The notes beneath the pieces were generated by a model. It ran no database searches, was not told the origin of the DNA, and saw nothing but the letters and a program-made list of their open reading frames with translations. A program made the position numbers and the translations under genes. Below, in pieces: positions 1-6,403 of a stretch of 9,766 nt of DNA. The stretch spans positions 1 to 9,766 of the forward strand of contig JAKAAV010000051.1 in the NCBI GenBank assembly GCA_021802185.1. The letters are read 5' to 3'. The number at the start of each line of letters is the position of its first letter. Positions within the stretch are counted from its first letter, which is position 1. Source of the stretch: Chloroflexota bacterium. GTDB taxonomy: Bacteria > Chloroflexota > Limnocylindria > Limnocylindrales > CSP1-4.

Positions 1-381
1 CGTGCCGATGAACGCCCCGGTTCGCTCGGCCAGCTCGCCCTCGAGCCGCTCCGGCAGGCCCGCCTGCGCGAGCGCCTCCTGCGTCGCGAGCAGCGACAGG
101 TGCGTGGCGCGGTCCGTTCGTCGCACCGCCTTGCGGTCCAGCACGCGCGTGGGGTCCGCCTCGCGGGCCTCGCCGGAGATGCGGGACTCCACCCGCGAAG
201 GGTCGAACGCGGTGGTGGGACGCACCCCGGACTCGCCGGCGAGAAGCCGCTCCCAGGTGGTCGTCAGATCCGGGCCGAGCGACGTCACCACGCCCATGCC
301 CGTCACGACGACGCGGCGTCCGTCGCGGCCCTCGGCGCGGCGCCCGTCGCGGGCCTCGACGCGCCGCTCCCCCGCGGTCAC
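1..381 (-). CDS. fabF: Beta-ketoacyl-ACP synthase II, N-terminal part (runs off window)
   Basis: This is the first 127 codons of a condensing enzyme of type II fatty-acid synthesis, which joins malonyl-ACP to a growing acyl-ACP in the cytoplasm. The family signature is visible at residues about 24-36 (RVVVTGMGVVTSLG), followed by WERLLAGESGVRPTTAFDP and, near the window edge, a thiolase-fold helix (HLSLLATQEALAQAG) and GAFIGT. The catalytic Cys and two His lie beyond the window. I chose the GTG at 381 because AGGTG lies 6 nt upstream; GTG at 390 and GTG at 447 are in frame and would add 3 or 22 residues. FabF normally begins only a few residues before RVVVTG, so about 20 charged residues here are an extension, built from a near-duplicated 8-residue unit. 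It is the last visible gene of the acc-fab cluster, 139 bp after the phosphoesterase stop. Family assignment is sure; FabF rather than FabB is likely but rests on the N-terminus only. Confidence 0.9.
   Translation of the reverse strand, partial: MTAGERRVEARDGRRAEGRDGRRVVVTGMGVVTSLGPDLTTTWERLLAGESGVRPTTAFDPSRVESRISGEAREADPTRVLDRKAVRRTDRATHLSLLATQEALAQAGLPERLEGELAERTGAFIGT
313..358 (-). repeat. Near-perfect 22-bp direct repeat in the fabF N-terminal extension
   Basis: Positions 313-334 and 337-358 match at 20 of 22 bases with a 24-bp period, that is 8 codons. They encode VEARDGRR followed by AEGRDGRR just before the conserved RVVVTGMG. The repeat stays in frame, so it lengthens a charged, probably disordered lead-in rather than disrupting the gene. 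Confidence 0.7.
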
Positions 382-387
382 GACCCG

Positions 388-392
388 CACCT
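388..392 (-). promoter_or_regulatory. Shine-Dalgarno AGGTG supporting the fabF GTG start
   Basis: AGGTG reads on the minus strand with 6 nt between it and the GTG at 381. It favours that start over the in-frame GTG at 447, whose nearest purine run (AGGGA) is about 16 nt away. The motif overlaps the competing GTG at 390. The 382-520 stretch otherwise shows no clear promoter or terminator. Confidence 0.45.
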
Positions 393-520
393 GGTGCGGA
401 GGCAGCGTCGGGCGCGGAGGGCGACCGAACGGGAGCGAGCCGCGCACGCGGCCGGCTTCGCCGTCCCTCGCCGGAATGGCAGCACCGTGCGGCGGCGTCG
501 ACCCTCCGCGGTGACGGGCT

Positions 521-1261
521 TCACCGGACGAACCGCCCCGTCCGGACGGTGGCCGCCCGGTACACGTCGCCCGCCAGCCCGCGCTCCGACAGCTCGTCGC
601 TCACGGGCCGGGTGTCGTAGACCGTCCGACGCAGCGTGACCTGCACGTCGTCGCCGTCGACGTCGAGCATCGCCCACGACGCGCCGGCGTCGCCGTCGAA
701 CGCGTACCCGCACGACCCGGGGTTGACGACCTGCTTCCAGCCGAGGTCCCGGACGTCGGCGACGTGCGTGTGGCCGACGCAGACGATCCGGGCGTCCGTC
801 CGCGCGAGCCGCTCGACCACCGCCGCCGCGTCCAGATCGACGGCCAACCCCTGCGTCTGGCTTCCCGGGGATGCGTGCGTGAACAGGATCATCGTGTCGC
901 CGACGGTGACGCGGCGCTCGGCCGGCAGGCGGCGCAGCCAGTCGAGCCGCTCCTCGCCGAGCGCCTCGTGCACCCACTCGGCCGCGACGACGTTCACGTG
1001 GGGCACCTCGTCGAACCACGGGAACGCCGCGGCCAGGTCGAGGTCCGCGGCGGCGACGTCCGTGTTGCCCTGGACGACGATCGCGCCCTCCGCCTCGAGC
1101 TCCCGGACGCGGTCGACCGTCTCGCACGGTCGGGGCCCGTTCAGGACGTAGTCGCCGAGGAGCGCGATGAGGTCGGGCGCCTCGCGGCGGACGTCCGCGA
1201 GGGCCGCGTCGAGCGCGACGACGTTGCCGTGGATGTCGGACAGCAGGGCGATGCGCGTCAT
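521..1261 (-). CDS. Calcineurin-like metallophosphoesterase (YfcE/MJ0936-type)
   Basis: This is a 246-residue cytoplasmic metallophosphoesterase of the calcineurin-like superfamily, expected to hydrolyse a phosphomono- or diester with two bound divalent metals. All metal-ligand motifs are present in order: D9-x-H11 (SDIHGN), G36-D37 (GDYVLNGP), G65-N66-x-D68 (GNTD), H129 (FTHASPGS) and G163-H164-x-H166 (GHTH), then VNPGSCG near 176-182. Length fits the family and no signal peptide is seen. The ATG at 1261 is preceded by GAGGAG with about 5 nt from its GAGG. The gene starts 61 bp after the fabZ stop and precedes fabF by 139 bp on the same strand, so it is probably in the same transcript. Its substrate cannot be read from the sequence; nothing links it directly to fatty-acid synthesis except position. 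Confidence 0.9.
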   Translation of the reverse strand: MTRIALLSDIHGNVVALDAALADVRREAPDLIALLGDYVLNGPRPCETVDRVRELEAEGAIVVQGNTDVAAADLDLAAAFPWFDEVPHVNVVAAEWVHEALGEERLDWLRRLPAERRVTVGDTMILFTHASPGSQTQGLAVDLDAAAVVERLARTDARIVCVGHTHVADVRDLGWKQVVNPGSCGYAFDGDAGASWAMLDVDGDDVQVTLRRTVYDTRPVSDELSERGLAGDVYRAATVRTGRFVR

Positions 1262-1264
1262 GGT

Positions 1265-1270
1265 CTCCTC
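1265..1270 (-). promoter_or_regulatory. Shine-Dalgarno GAGGAG of the metallophosphoesterase gene
   Basis: GAGGAG on the minus strand lies just upstream of the ATG at 1261, inside a purine-rich AAGAGGAGA run. It gives this gene independent ribosome binding, unlike the directly coupled genes above it. The rest of the 1262-1322 gap shows no clear promoter or strong hairpin. Confidence 0.6.
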
Positions 1271-1322
1271 TTGTGTCGTCGGGCTGCGGCCCGGGCAGGC
1301 GGGCGCCGAATCGTGGCGACCG

Positions 1323-1928
1323 TCAGCGCAGCGCGCCGGGCGGCGGGATGATGAACGAGAGCAGCGCCTCGCAGGCGACCTCGCCGTCGACGCTCGCGAC
1401 CGCGCGGCCCTTCCCGAACCGGCGGCCGAGCTTCTCCATCGTGACTTCGAGGCGCAGCGTGTCGCCGGGAAGGACGATCCGCCGGAACTTGCACTCCTCG
1501 ATGCCGGCGAACAGCCCCATGGTGTCGCCGAAGCCGGGTTGCTTCGCCACGTAGACGGCCATGGTCTGGGCGAGCGCCTCGATCTGGAGCACGCCGGGCA
1601 TCACGGGCTGGGCGGGGAAGTGGCCCTGGAAGTACCACTCGGTCGCGGTCACGGCCTTCTGCCCGACGATCCGCTGGTGCTCGGGGTCGTACTCGACGAT
1701 GCGGTCGACGAGCAGGAACGGCCAGCGATGGGGGATGAGGCCCTGGATCTCGCGGGTCGTGAGAACGGTCCCGGTCGGGCGCGGTGCAGGCGCCGCCTCC
1801 GTCGGCCTTGTCATGCCTGCGGCCTGGCCGGCCTCCTCCGGGGCGCGCTGCGCCGCGCCAGGGCCACTCCCCGGCGAGACGCCAGGGGCCGGGGGGTTGT
1901 TGGCGGCCTGGCCGCGCACGTCTGTCAT
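1323..1928 (-). CDS. fabZ: 3-hydroxyacyl-ACP dehydratase with N-terminal extension
   Basis: FabZ removes water from 3-hydroxyacyl-ACP to give trans-2-enoyl-ACP in the fatty-acid elongation cycle. The hot-dog core begins near residue 54 with LTTREIQGLIPHRWPFLLVDRI and contains the catalytic pair: H103 in GHFPAQPVMPG and E117 in LQIEALAQ. A typical FabZ is 140-150 residues; this one is 201, the excess being about 50 Gly/Pro/Ala-rich residues at the N-terminus. I chose the ATG at 1928 because it overlaps the accC stop (ATGA) and has GAGGG 7 nt upstream. The in-frame ATG at 1814 (residue 39) would give a nearly normal-length enzyme, but its purine-rich GGAGGAGG is about 17 nt away. Position after accC and before fabF supports a role in de novo fatty-acid synthesis. 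Function is secure; the start is less so. Confidence 0.93.
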   Translation of the reverse strand: MTDVRGQAANNPPAPGVSPGSGPGAAQRAPEEAGQAAGMTRPTEAAPAPRPTGTVLTTREIQGLIPHRWPFLLVDRIVEYDPEHQRIVGQKAVTATEWYFQGHFPAQPVMPGVLQIEALAQTMAVYVAKQPGFGDTMGLFAGIEECKFRRIVLPGDTLRLEVTMEKLGRRFGKGRAVASVDGEVACEALLSFIIPPPGALR

Positions 1929-1931
1929 GCC
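1809..1931 (-). repeat. Two short direct repeats flanking the fabZ N-terminal extension
   Basis: The 9-mer TGTCATGCC (plus strand) occurs at 1809-1817 and 1923-1931, each covering a candidate fabZ ATG. The 12-mer GCGGCCTGGCCG occurs at 1819-1830 and 1903-1914. Between them lies low-complexity Gly/Pro/Ala coding sequence. The order of the two elements is reversed between ends, so this is not a simple tandem duplication; it may reflect slippage or chance in GC-rich DNA. Confidence 0.4.
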
Positions 1932-3307
1932 TCCACCCTCACCTGCTCGCGCGCGGCCGTCACGAACGCCCCGGGACCGACACGGTCCAGCAGGTTCGTC
2001 GTGAAGTTGCCGTCGAGGAACACCGGGTGCGACAGGATCGCGCGATGGAGCGCCGTGGTGGTCGGCACGCCTTCGACCTGCAGCTCCGACAGCGCCGTCC
2101 GGGCGCGCGCGATCGCCGTCCGGCGGTCCGGGCCGTGCACGATGAGCTTCCCGAGGAGCGAGTCGTAGAACGGCGGCACGTCGTAGCCCGCGTACAGGTG
2201 GCTGTCCATCCGCACGCCGGGACCGCCGGGCGGGAGGTACGCGACGATCGTCCCCGCCTCTGGCCGGAAGTCGTGCGCGACGTCCTCGGCCGCGATGCGG
2301 AACTCGATCGCGTGCCCGCGCGGCTCGACGTCGGCCTGCGAGTACCCGAGCGGCTCGCCGGCCGCGATCCGGATCTGCTCGGCGACCATGTCGATGCCGG
2401 TGAGCATCTCCGTGACGGGATGCTCCACCTGGATCCGGCAGTTGATCTCGATGAAGTAGTAGTTGCCGTCGTTGTCGACGAGGAACTCCAGCGTTCCGAC
2501 GTTCTCGTAGCCGGCCGCGACGATCGCCCCGACCGCCTCTTCGCACAGGTGGCGCCGGCTGTCCGGGCCGAGCGCCGGAGTCGGTGCCTCCTCGATGAGC
2601 TTCTGGTGGCGCCGCTGGACCGAGCAGTCACGCTCGCCGAGGTGGACGCCGTTGCCGTAGCGGTCGACCACGACCTGGACCTCGACGTGCCGGTTCTCCT
2701 CGAGCCACTTCTCGAGGTACAGGCTGTCGTCGCCGAACGCGGCGCGCGCCTCGGAGCGGCAGATCGGCAGGGCCTGCTCGAGCTCGCGCGGCGAGCGGGC
2801 CATTCGCATGCCCTTGCCGCCGCCGCCGGCCGATGGCTTGACGAGCACCGGGTAGCCGATCCGCTCGGCCTCGTCGAGCGCGTGGGCGTCGTCGCGCAGC
2901 AGGCCCGAGCCGGGGATCGTCGGCAGCCCGTGCTCGGCGAGGAGGCGCCGCGTGGCCGCCTTCGACGCGAACCGCTCGAGGACCTCGGCGGGCGGGCCGA
3001 TGAACGTCAGGCCGTGCGCGCGCACCGTGTCTGCGAACGCGTCGTCCTCCGACAGGAAGCCGTAGCCGGGGTGGATCGCGTCGCAGCCGGTGACGATCGC
3101 GGCCGAGATGACGGCGGCCGATGAGAGGTAGCTCCGTTTCGCCTCGGCCGGACCGATGCAGATGGCCTCGTCCGCCTCCCGGACCGCGAGCGTGTCGATA
3201 TCGGCCTCGCTGTACGCGACGACGGCCGGCACGTTCAGCTGGCGGCACGCGCGCAGGATGCGCAGCGCGATCTCGCCGCGGTTCGCGATGAGGATCTTCT
3301 GGAACAC
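1925..3307 (-). CDS. accC: Acetyl-CoA carboxylase, biotin carboxylase subunit
   Basis: AccC uses ATP and bicarbonate to carboxylate biotin on a carrier protein, the first half-reaction of acetyl-CoA carboxylase. The 460-residue ATP-grasp protein begins FQKILIANRGEIALRI and shows, in E. coli-like positions, K116, K157, the Gly-rich loop SAGGGGKGM (159-167), H207, K236, E274, and the catalytic string E287-I-N289-C-R291 followed by QVEHPVTE. It therefore looks catalytically intact. Two motifs differ from the usual: FASK (113-116) where MGDK is common, and RIAAED where RINAED is common. The start is a GTG placed directly after the accB TGA with GGAGGG 7 nt upstream; the stop overlaps the fabZ ATG. 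Length is close to the 449 residues of E. coli AccC, and there is no fused biotinyl domain, so it needs a separate carrier. Confidence 0.95.
   Translation of the reverse strand: MFQKILIANRGEIALRILRACRQLNVPAVVAYSEADIDTLAVREADEAICIGPAEAKRSYLSSAAVISAAIVTGCDAIHPGYGFLSEDDAFADTVRAHGLTFIGPPAEVLERFASKAATRRLLAEHGLPTIPGSGLLRDDAHALDEAERIGYPVLVKPSAGGGGKGMRMARSPRELEQALPICRSEARAAFGDDSLYLEKWLEENRHVEVQVVVDRYGNGVHLGERDCSVQRRHQKLIEEAPTPALGPDSRRHLCEEAVGAIVAAGYENVGTLEFLVDNDGNYYFIEINCRIQVEHPVTEMLTGIDMVAEQIRIAAGEPLGYSQADVEPRGHAIEFRIAAEDVAHDFRPEAGTIVAYLPPGGPGVRMDSHLYAGYDVPPFYDSLLGKLIVHGPDRRTAIARARTALSELQVEGVPTTTALHRAILSHPVFLDGNFTTNLLDRVGPGAFVTAAREQVRVEA
1936..1940 (-). promoter_or_regulatory. Shine-Dalgarno GAGGG of fabZ
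   Basis: GAGGG sits inside the last codons of accC, 7 nt before the fabZ ATG at 1928, and is embedded in the purine-rich run AGGTGAGGGTGGAGG. With the ATGA stop-start overlap it points to translational coupling of fabZ to accC and supports the longer FabZ N-terminus. Confidence 0.55.
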
Positions 3308-4141
3308 TCAGGCGCCCTCCGGCCGGGCTCCGGGCGCGCTGCGGACCGCGCGCTCGGGCACGTCCGCGGCGGTGGCCGGGGGGCCCGGCTTGTCGGCCTG
3401 GGCCGCGTCCGGCCGGCCCATCGTCTCGGCCTCGGTGCCATTTCGCGTCGGGCCGGCCGGCTCGGAAGCCGCCGAGGTTCCGGCCTCGGTCCCACCGCCA
3501 TCCGCCGTTCGCTCGGTCGGCCCGGAGCCGCGTGCCACCGGGAGATCGACGTGCAGCAGGGGCTGGCCGTACTCGACGGCCTCGCCGGGCTGGGCGAGCA
3601 GGCGGCCGAGAAACCCGTCCACGGGCGCGACGACGTCCTGTCGCACGCCGAGGCAGTCGACGTAGCCCACGACGTCCCCGCTCCGGACGTGGCGCCCCGG
3701 CCCCCAGCCGTCGCGGGGAGCGAAGTACCCGACCGCCGGGGCGGTCGCGATCGCGGGCGGCTCGGGGCGGGCATCGGAGGCGACGGCCCGCGGATCGTCG
3801 ATGCCGGGGCCGTCGTGGCGCCCCGCGCGGCGGGCTTCTGCCGGCTCGGATCGGCGCGCGTGCCCCGCGTCCCCGTGCTCGTGCGGGCGCCGCCGCCCCT
3901 CGGGCAGCACGACGGACCGTCGCCGGTCGTAGGGCTTCCGAAGCCGGACGTGCCACCCGTCGGCGCGCACCTCGAGCTCGCCGAGACCGCTCGCGTCGAG
4001 CCTCGCGATGAGCGCCGGGAGGACGGAGTCGGCCAGCTGCTGGATCGTGTCGTGGGGGTCGGGAAACGAGCCGTCCGGGTCGGCCGCCGGTCGCGGGTCG
4101 GCCGCGGCTCGCGCGTCGGCCGCCGGTCGCGTGTCGGTCAC
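3308..4141 (-). CDS. AccB-like biotinyl-domain protein lacking the biotin-acceptor lysine
   Basis: Position between accDA and accC and the domain plan identify an AccB (BCCP) homologue of 277 residues. Residues 1-30 are a repeat-rich Ala/Asp lead. Residues about 31-70 match the AccB N-terminal segment (SVLPALIARLDASGLGELEV). Residues 76-130 form an Arg/Pro-rich linker, and 131-201 a biotinyl/lipoyl-type domain (TAPAVGYF, then VAPVDGFLGRLLAQPGEAVE, then YGQPLLHVD). A BCCP normally carries biotin on the lysine of EAMKM at the hairpin turn. Here the aligned residues 162-166 are D-C-L-G-V, placing G165 (codon GGC) at the lysine position, and residues 130-201 contain no lysine. A hydrophilic tail of about 75 residues follows, where BCCPs usually end. 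The frame is intact throughout, so a frameshift does not explain the loss. It starts at a GTG abutting the accDA TAA with GGGAGGA 7 nt upstream. Conventional biotinylation by BirA seems impossible. Confidence 0.88.
   Translation of the reverse strand: MTDTRPAADARAAADPRPAADPDGSFPDPHDTIQQLADSVLPALIARLDASGLGELEVRADGWHVRLRKPYDRRRSVVLPEGRRRPHEHGDAGHARRSEPAEARRAGRHDGPGIDDPRAVASDARPEPPAIATAPAVGYFAPRDGWGPGRHVRSGDVVGYVDCLGVRQDVVAPVDGFLGRLLAQPGEAVEYGQPLLHVDLPVARGSGPTERTADGGGTEAGTSAASEPAGPTRNGTEAETMGRPDAAQADKPGPPATAADVPERAVRSAPGARPEGA
3315..3320 (-). promoter_or_regulatory. Shine-Dalgarno GGAGGG of accC
   Basis: GGAGGG lies within the last accB codons, 7 nt before the GTG at 3307. It fixes this GTG as the accC start, directly abutting the accB TGA with no gap, and indicates coupled translation. 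Confidence 0.65.
3632..3658 (-). other. Degenerate biotinylation turn (no acceptor lysine)
   Basis: These nine codons encode DCLGVRQDV, residues 162-170 of the AccB-like protein. Aligning backward from the conserved APVDG, they occupy the place of the canonical EAMKMMNEI-type turn. The lysine codon would be GGC (Gly165), three base changes from AAG, so a single sequencing error is not a reasonable explanation. Confidence 0.85.
4079..4132 (-). repeat. Three tandem 18-bp units at the start of the accB-like gene
   Basis: Copies start at 4079, 4097 and 4115 with an 18-bp period. The first and third share an identical 17-mer and the middle one has a few changes. They encode a six-residue period (R-P-A-A-D-x) in residues 5-23, giving an Ala/Asp/Pro-rich disordered lead before the AccB domain. 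In-frame expansion by slippage is the likely origin. Confidence 0.8.
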
Positions 4142-6403
4142 TTACAGGTCCTCCCGGAGCGGCGCATCGACGTCGGCACCGACCACCGGCCTGGCCGGCC
4201 CGGCCTCCGGCACCCCGAGCGTCGCACGTCCCGCGTCGAACAGGTCGCGCAGGCGCGCGGCCAGGTCCTGCTTCCGGGCCGCGGGCGGGACCTCCCGCTC
4301 CGCCGTGGTGAACGCGCCCATCGCGCGGTACCGCGCGTAGCGCCGCTGCACGAGCTCGTCGACCGGAAGCGCCGAGAGCCGGGCGAGATGCTCCGACAGG
4401 CGCGTGGCGAGCGCGGCCGCGACCGCCACAGGGTCCTCCTGCGCGCCGCCCGGGGGCTCCGTGATGACCTCGTCGACGACGCCGAGCGCCAGCTGGTCCT
4501 GCGCGGTCATGCGCATCGACGCCGCCGCCTGCTTCGCCGCCGCCGCGTCGCGCCACAGGATGCTCGCGCAGCCCTCCGGGCTGATCACCGAGTACACCGC
4601 GTTCTCGAGCGCCAGGACCACGTCGCCGGTCGCGATCGCGAGCGCGCCGCCGGACCCGCCCTCGCCGGTGATGACCGTGACGATCGGGGTCCGGAGGCCG
4701 CTCATCAGCGCGATCGACCGCGCGATGGCCTCCGCCACGCCGCGCTCCTCCGCCGCCGGACCCGGGTACGCGCCGCCGGTGTCGACGAACGTCACGACCG
4801 GCACATGGAACCGTTCGGCCAGCTCGAACAGGCGCATGGCCTTCCGGTAGCCCTCGGGATGCGCCATGCCGAAGTTCCGGCGGATGTTCTCGTCGGTCTC
4901 GGAGCCGCGCTGGTGGCCGACGAACACGAATGCCTGGCCCGGCATCCGCGCGAGCCCGACGACGATCGCGGGATCGTCGCCGAAGAGCCGGTCCCCGTGG
5001 AGCTCGATGACGTCCGTCGCCATCGCCCGCACCAGGTCGAGAGTGTGTGGCCGCTTCACGTTGCGCGCCGCCTGGACGCGCGCCCAGGCGCGCTCCTGCT
5101 CCGCCTCGTCGGGCGCGCGGGAGGGGACGGTGACCGGCACGGGCCGCGCGGCGGCGCCCGGAGCGCTCGTTCCGGTCGACCCGCCTCCCGCCCCGCTCGC
5201 ATGCGTCCCGTTGCCGCCGGCGTCCTGCGCTCGGCCGGGGTGTTGTCCGTTGCCGGAGGCCGGTCCCGCCGGCGTCCCCGGCACCTGAGCGTTCGAGGGA
5301 CCGGCGCCCGCGCCACTTCGGGGTTCGGTGCGCGTCCCCGGTCGCGTCGCGCCCCAGCCCTCGGCGCCCGGAAGCTGGCCGACGACCTCCGCGGCGTGCG
5401 CCCCGAGCGCGGCCGCCCCGCGCTGCGCGGCGTCGACGCCCCGTTGCGCGGCGTCGAGCACGGGGAGGTTCGGCAGCTTCGTGTTGAGGAACCCGAACGG
5501 CCGGAACTGTGGCTCGCGGCCGTCGCCGGCCGCGCGGCTGGGCGACCCGGGCGGGAACGAGGCGCTGGCGCACGGGGAGCCCTCGCGCAGGTAGCACAGC
5601 ACGGTGGCCAGCTCCTCGCGCAGGCGGTCGCGAGGCACGACCCGGTCGAGGAACCCGTGCTCGAGCAGGAACTCGGCGCGCTGGTAGCCGGGCGGCAGCT
5701 CGACGGCGATCGTCCCGCTCGCGACTCGCTCCCCGGCGAACCGGATCAGCGCGTCGGGCTCGGCGATGTTGACGTCGCCGAGGATCGCGTACGAGGCGAA
5801 GACACCGCCGGTGGTGGGGTCGGTCAGGATGCTCACGTACGGGATGCCGGCGGCGGCGAGGCGCTCGAGCGCGGCACACGTCTTTGCGAGCTGCATGAGG
5901 GCGAGCGTCCCCTCCTGCATCCGCGCGCCGCCGGACGCCGACACGATCACGAGTGGCATCCGGTCGAGCAGCGCATGTTCCGCGGCCCGCGTCACCTTCT
6001 CCCCGACGACCGAGCCCATCGACCCGCCGATGAACGCGAAGTCCATCACGCAGATCGCGACGGGCTGGCCGGCGATCCGGCCGACGCCCCACAACGCGGC
6101 ATCGTTGAGGCCCGTCGCGATGCGCGCGGCGGCCACGCGGTCGGGGTACGGCTTGAGGTCGACGAAGCCGAGCGGGTCGGCGGAGACCAGGCCGGCGTCG
6201 TGCTCCTCGAACGAGTCGGGGTCGAGCAGCAGCCGCAGGCGGGCGTCGGCTCGGAGCCGGAAATGGTGCCCGCACTTCGCGCAGACCCGCAGGTTCTTCT
6301 CGAGCTGCTTGTTGTAGAGCATCTCGCCGCAGCGCGGGCACTTCGTCCACAGGTCGGGCGGGAACTCGCGGTGGCGCGGCAGGAACGGCAGCTTGATCGG
6401 CAT
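4142..6403 (-). CDS. accDA: Fused acetyl-CoA carboxylase carboxyltransferase (AccD-AccA)
   Basis: This 753-residue protein carries both carboxyltransferase halves, which move the carboxyl group from carboxybiotin to acetyl-CoA to make malonyl-CoA. Residues 1-310 are AccD: a four-cysteine zinc ribbon (C22, C25, C41, C44), SGGARMQEG at 157-165 and DPTTGGVFAS at 195-204. Residues about 311-425 are a Gly/Ala/Pro linker. Residues about 430-690 are AccA: HGDRLFGDD, GHQRGSETDENIRRNFGM, DTGGAYPG (541-548), GEGGSGGALAI (580-590) and SVISPEGCASILW (605-617). A tail of about 60 residues follows. In E. coli these are two proteins; fused forms are known in several high-GC lineages. The ATG at 6403 overlaps the TGA of the upstream sigma-like ORF (TGATG), and the TAA abuts the accB GTG. 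Both active-site halves appear intact. Confidence 0.95.
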   Translation of the reverse strand: MPIKLPFLPRHREFPPDLWTKCPRCGEMLYNKQLEKNLRVCAKCGHHFRLRADARLRLLLDPDSFEEHDAGLVSADPLGFVDLKPYPDRVAAARIATGLNDAALWGVGRIAGQPVAICVMDFAFIGGSMGSVVGEKVTRAAEHALLDRMPLVIVSASGGARMQEGTLALMQLAKTCAALERLAAAGIPYVSILTDPTTGGVFASYAILGDVNIAEPDALIRFAGERVASGTIAVELPPGYQRAEFLLEHGFLDRVVPRDRLREELATVLCYLREGSPCASASFPPGSPSRAAGDGREPQFRPFGFLNTKLPNLPVLDAAQRGVDAAQRGAAALGAHAAEVVGQLPGAEGWGATRPGTRTEPRSGAGAGPSNAQVPGTPAGPASGNGQHPGRAQDAGGNGTHASGAGGGSTGTSAPGAAARPVPVTVPSRAPDEAEQERAWARVQAARNVKRPHTLDLVRAMATDVIELHGDRLFGDDPAIVVGLARMPGQAFVFVGHQRGSETDENIRRNFGMAHPEGYRKAMRLFELAERFHVPVVTFVDTGGAYPGPAAEERGVAEAIARSIALMSGLRTPIVTVITGEGGSGGALAIATGDVVLALENAVYSVISPEGCASILWRDAAAAKQAAASMRMTAQDQLALGVVDEVITEPPGGAQEDPVAVAAALATRLSEHLARLSALPVDELVQRRYARYRAMGAFTTAEREVPPAARKQDLAARLRDLFDAGRATLGVPEAGPARPVVGADVDAPLREDL
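4149..4155 (-). promoter_or_regulatory. Shine-Dalgarno GGGAGGA of the accB-like gene
   Basis: GGGAGGA at the very end of accDA lies 7 nt before the GTG at 4141. This GTG follows the accDA TAA directly. The strong match settles the start in spite of the unusual N-terminal sequence. Confidence 0.7.
5424..5457 (-). repeat. Direct repeat in the AccD-AccA linker
   Basis: The 13-mer TGCGCGGCGTCGA (plus strand) occurs at 5424-5436 and 5445-5457, a 21-bp or 7-codon period. It encodes LDAAQRG then VDAAQRG (residues 316-329), at the boundary where AccD ends and the flexible linker begins. It is probably an in-frame duplication lengthening a helical spacer. Confidence 0.65.

Noticed and set aside
382..520. 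Separate promoter or small gene between the phosphoesterase and fabF
   Set aside because: There is no AT-rich -10-like box, and the only open frame is the in-frame upstream extension of fabF (GTG at 447), which lacks a well-placed ribosome site.
1323..1814. Shorter FabZ starting at the ATG at 1814
   Set aside because: It would give a near-normal length, but lacks a suitably spaced Shine-Dalgarno, whereas the ATG at 1928 has one and overlaps the accC stop. It is kept only as an alternative.
3632..3658. Frameshift or base error as the reason for the missing AccB lysine
   Set aside because: Conserved biotinyl-domain residues continue in the same frame on both sides, and GGC to a lysine codon needs several changes, so a simple error is unlikely.
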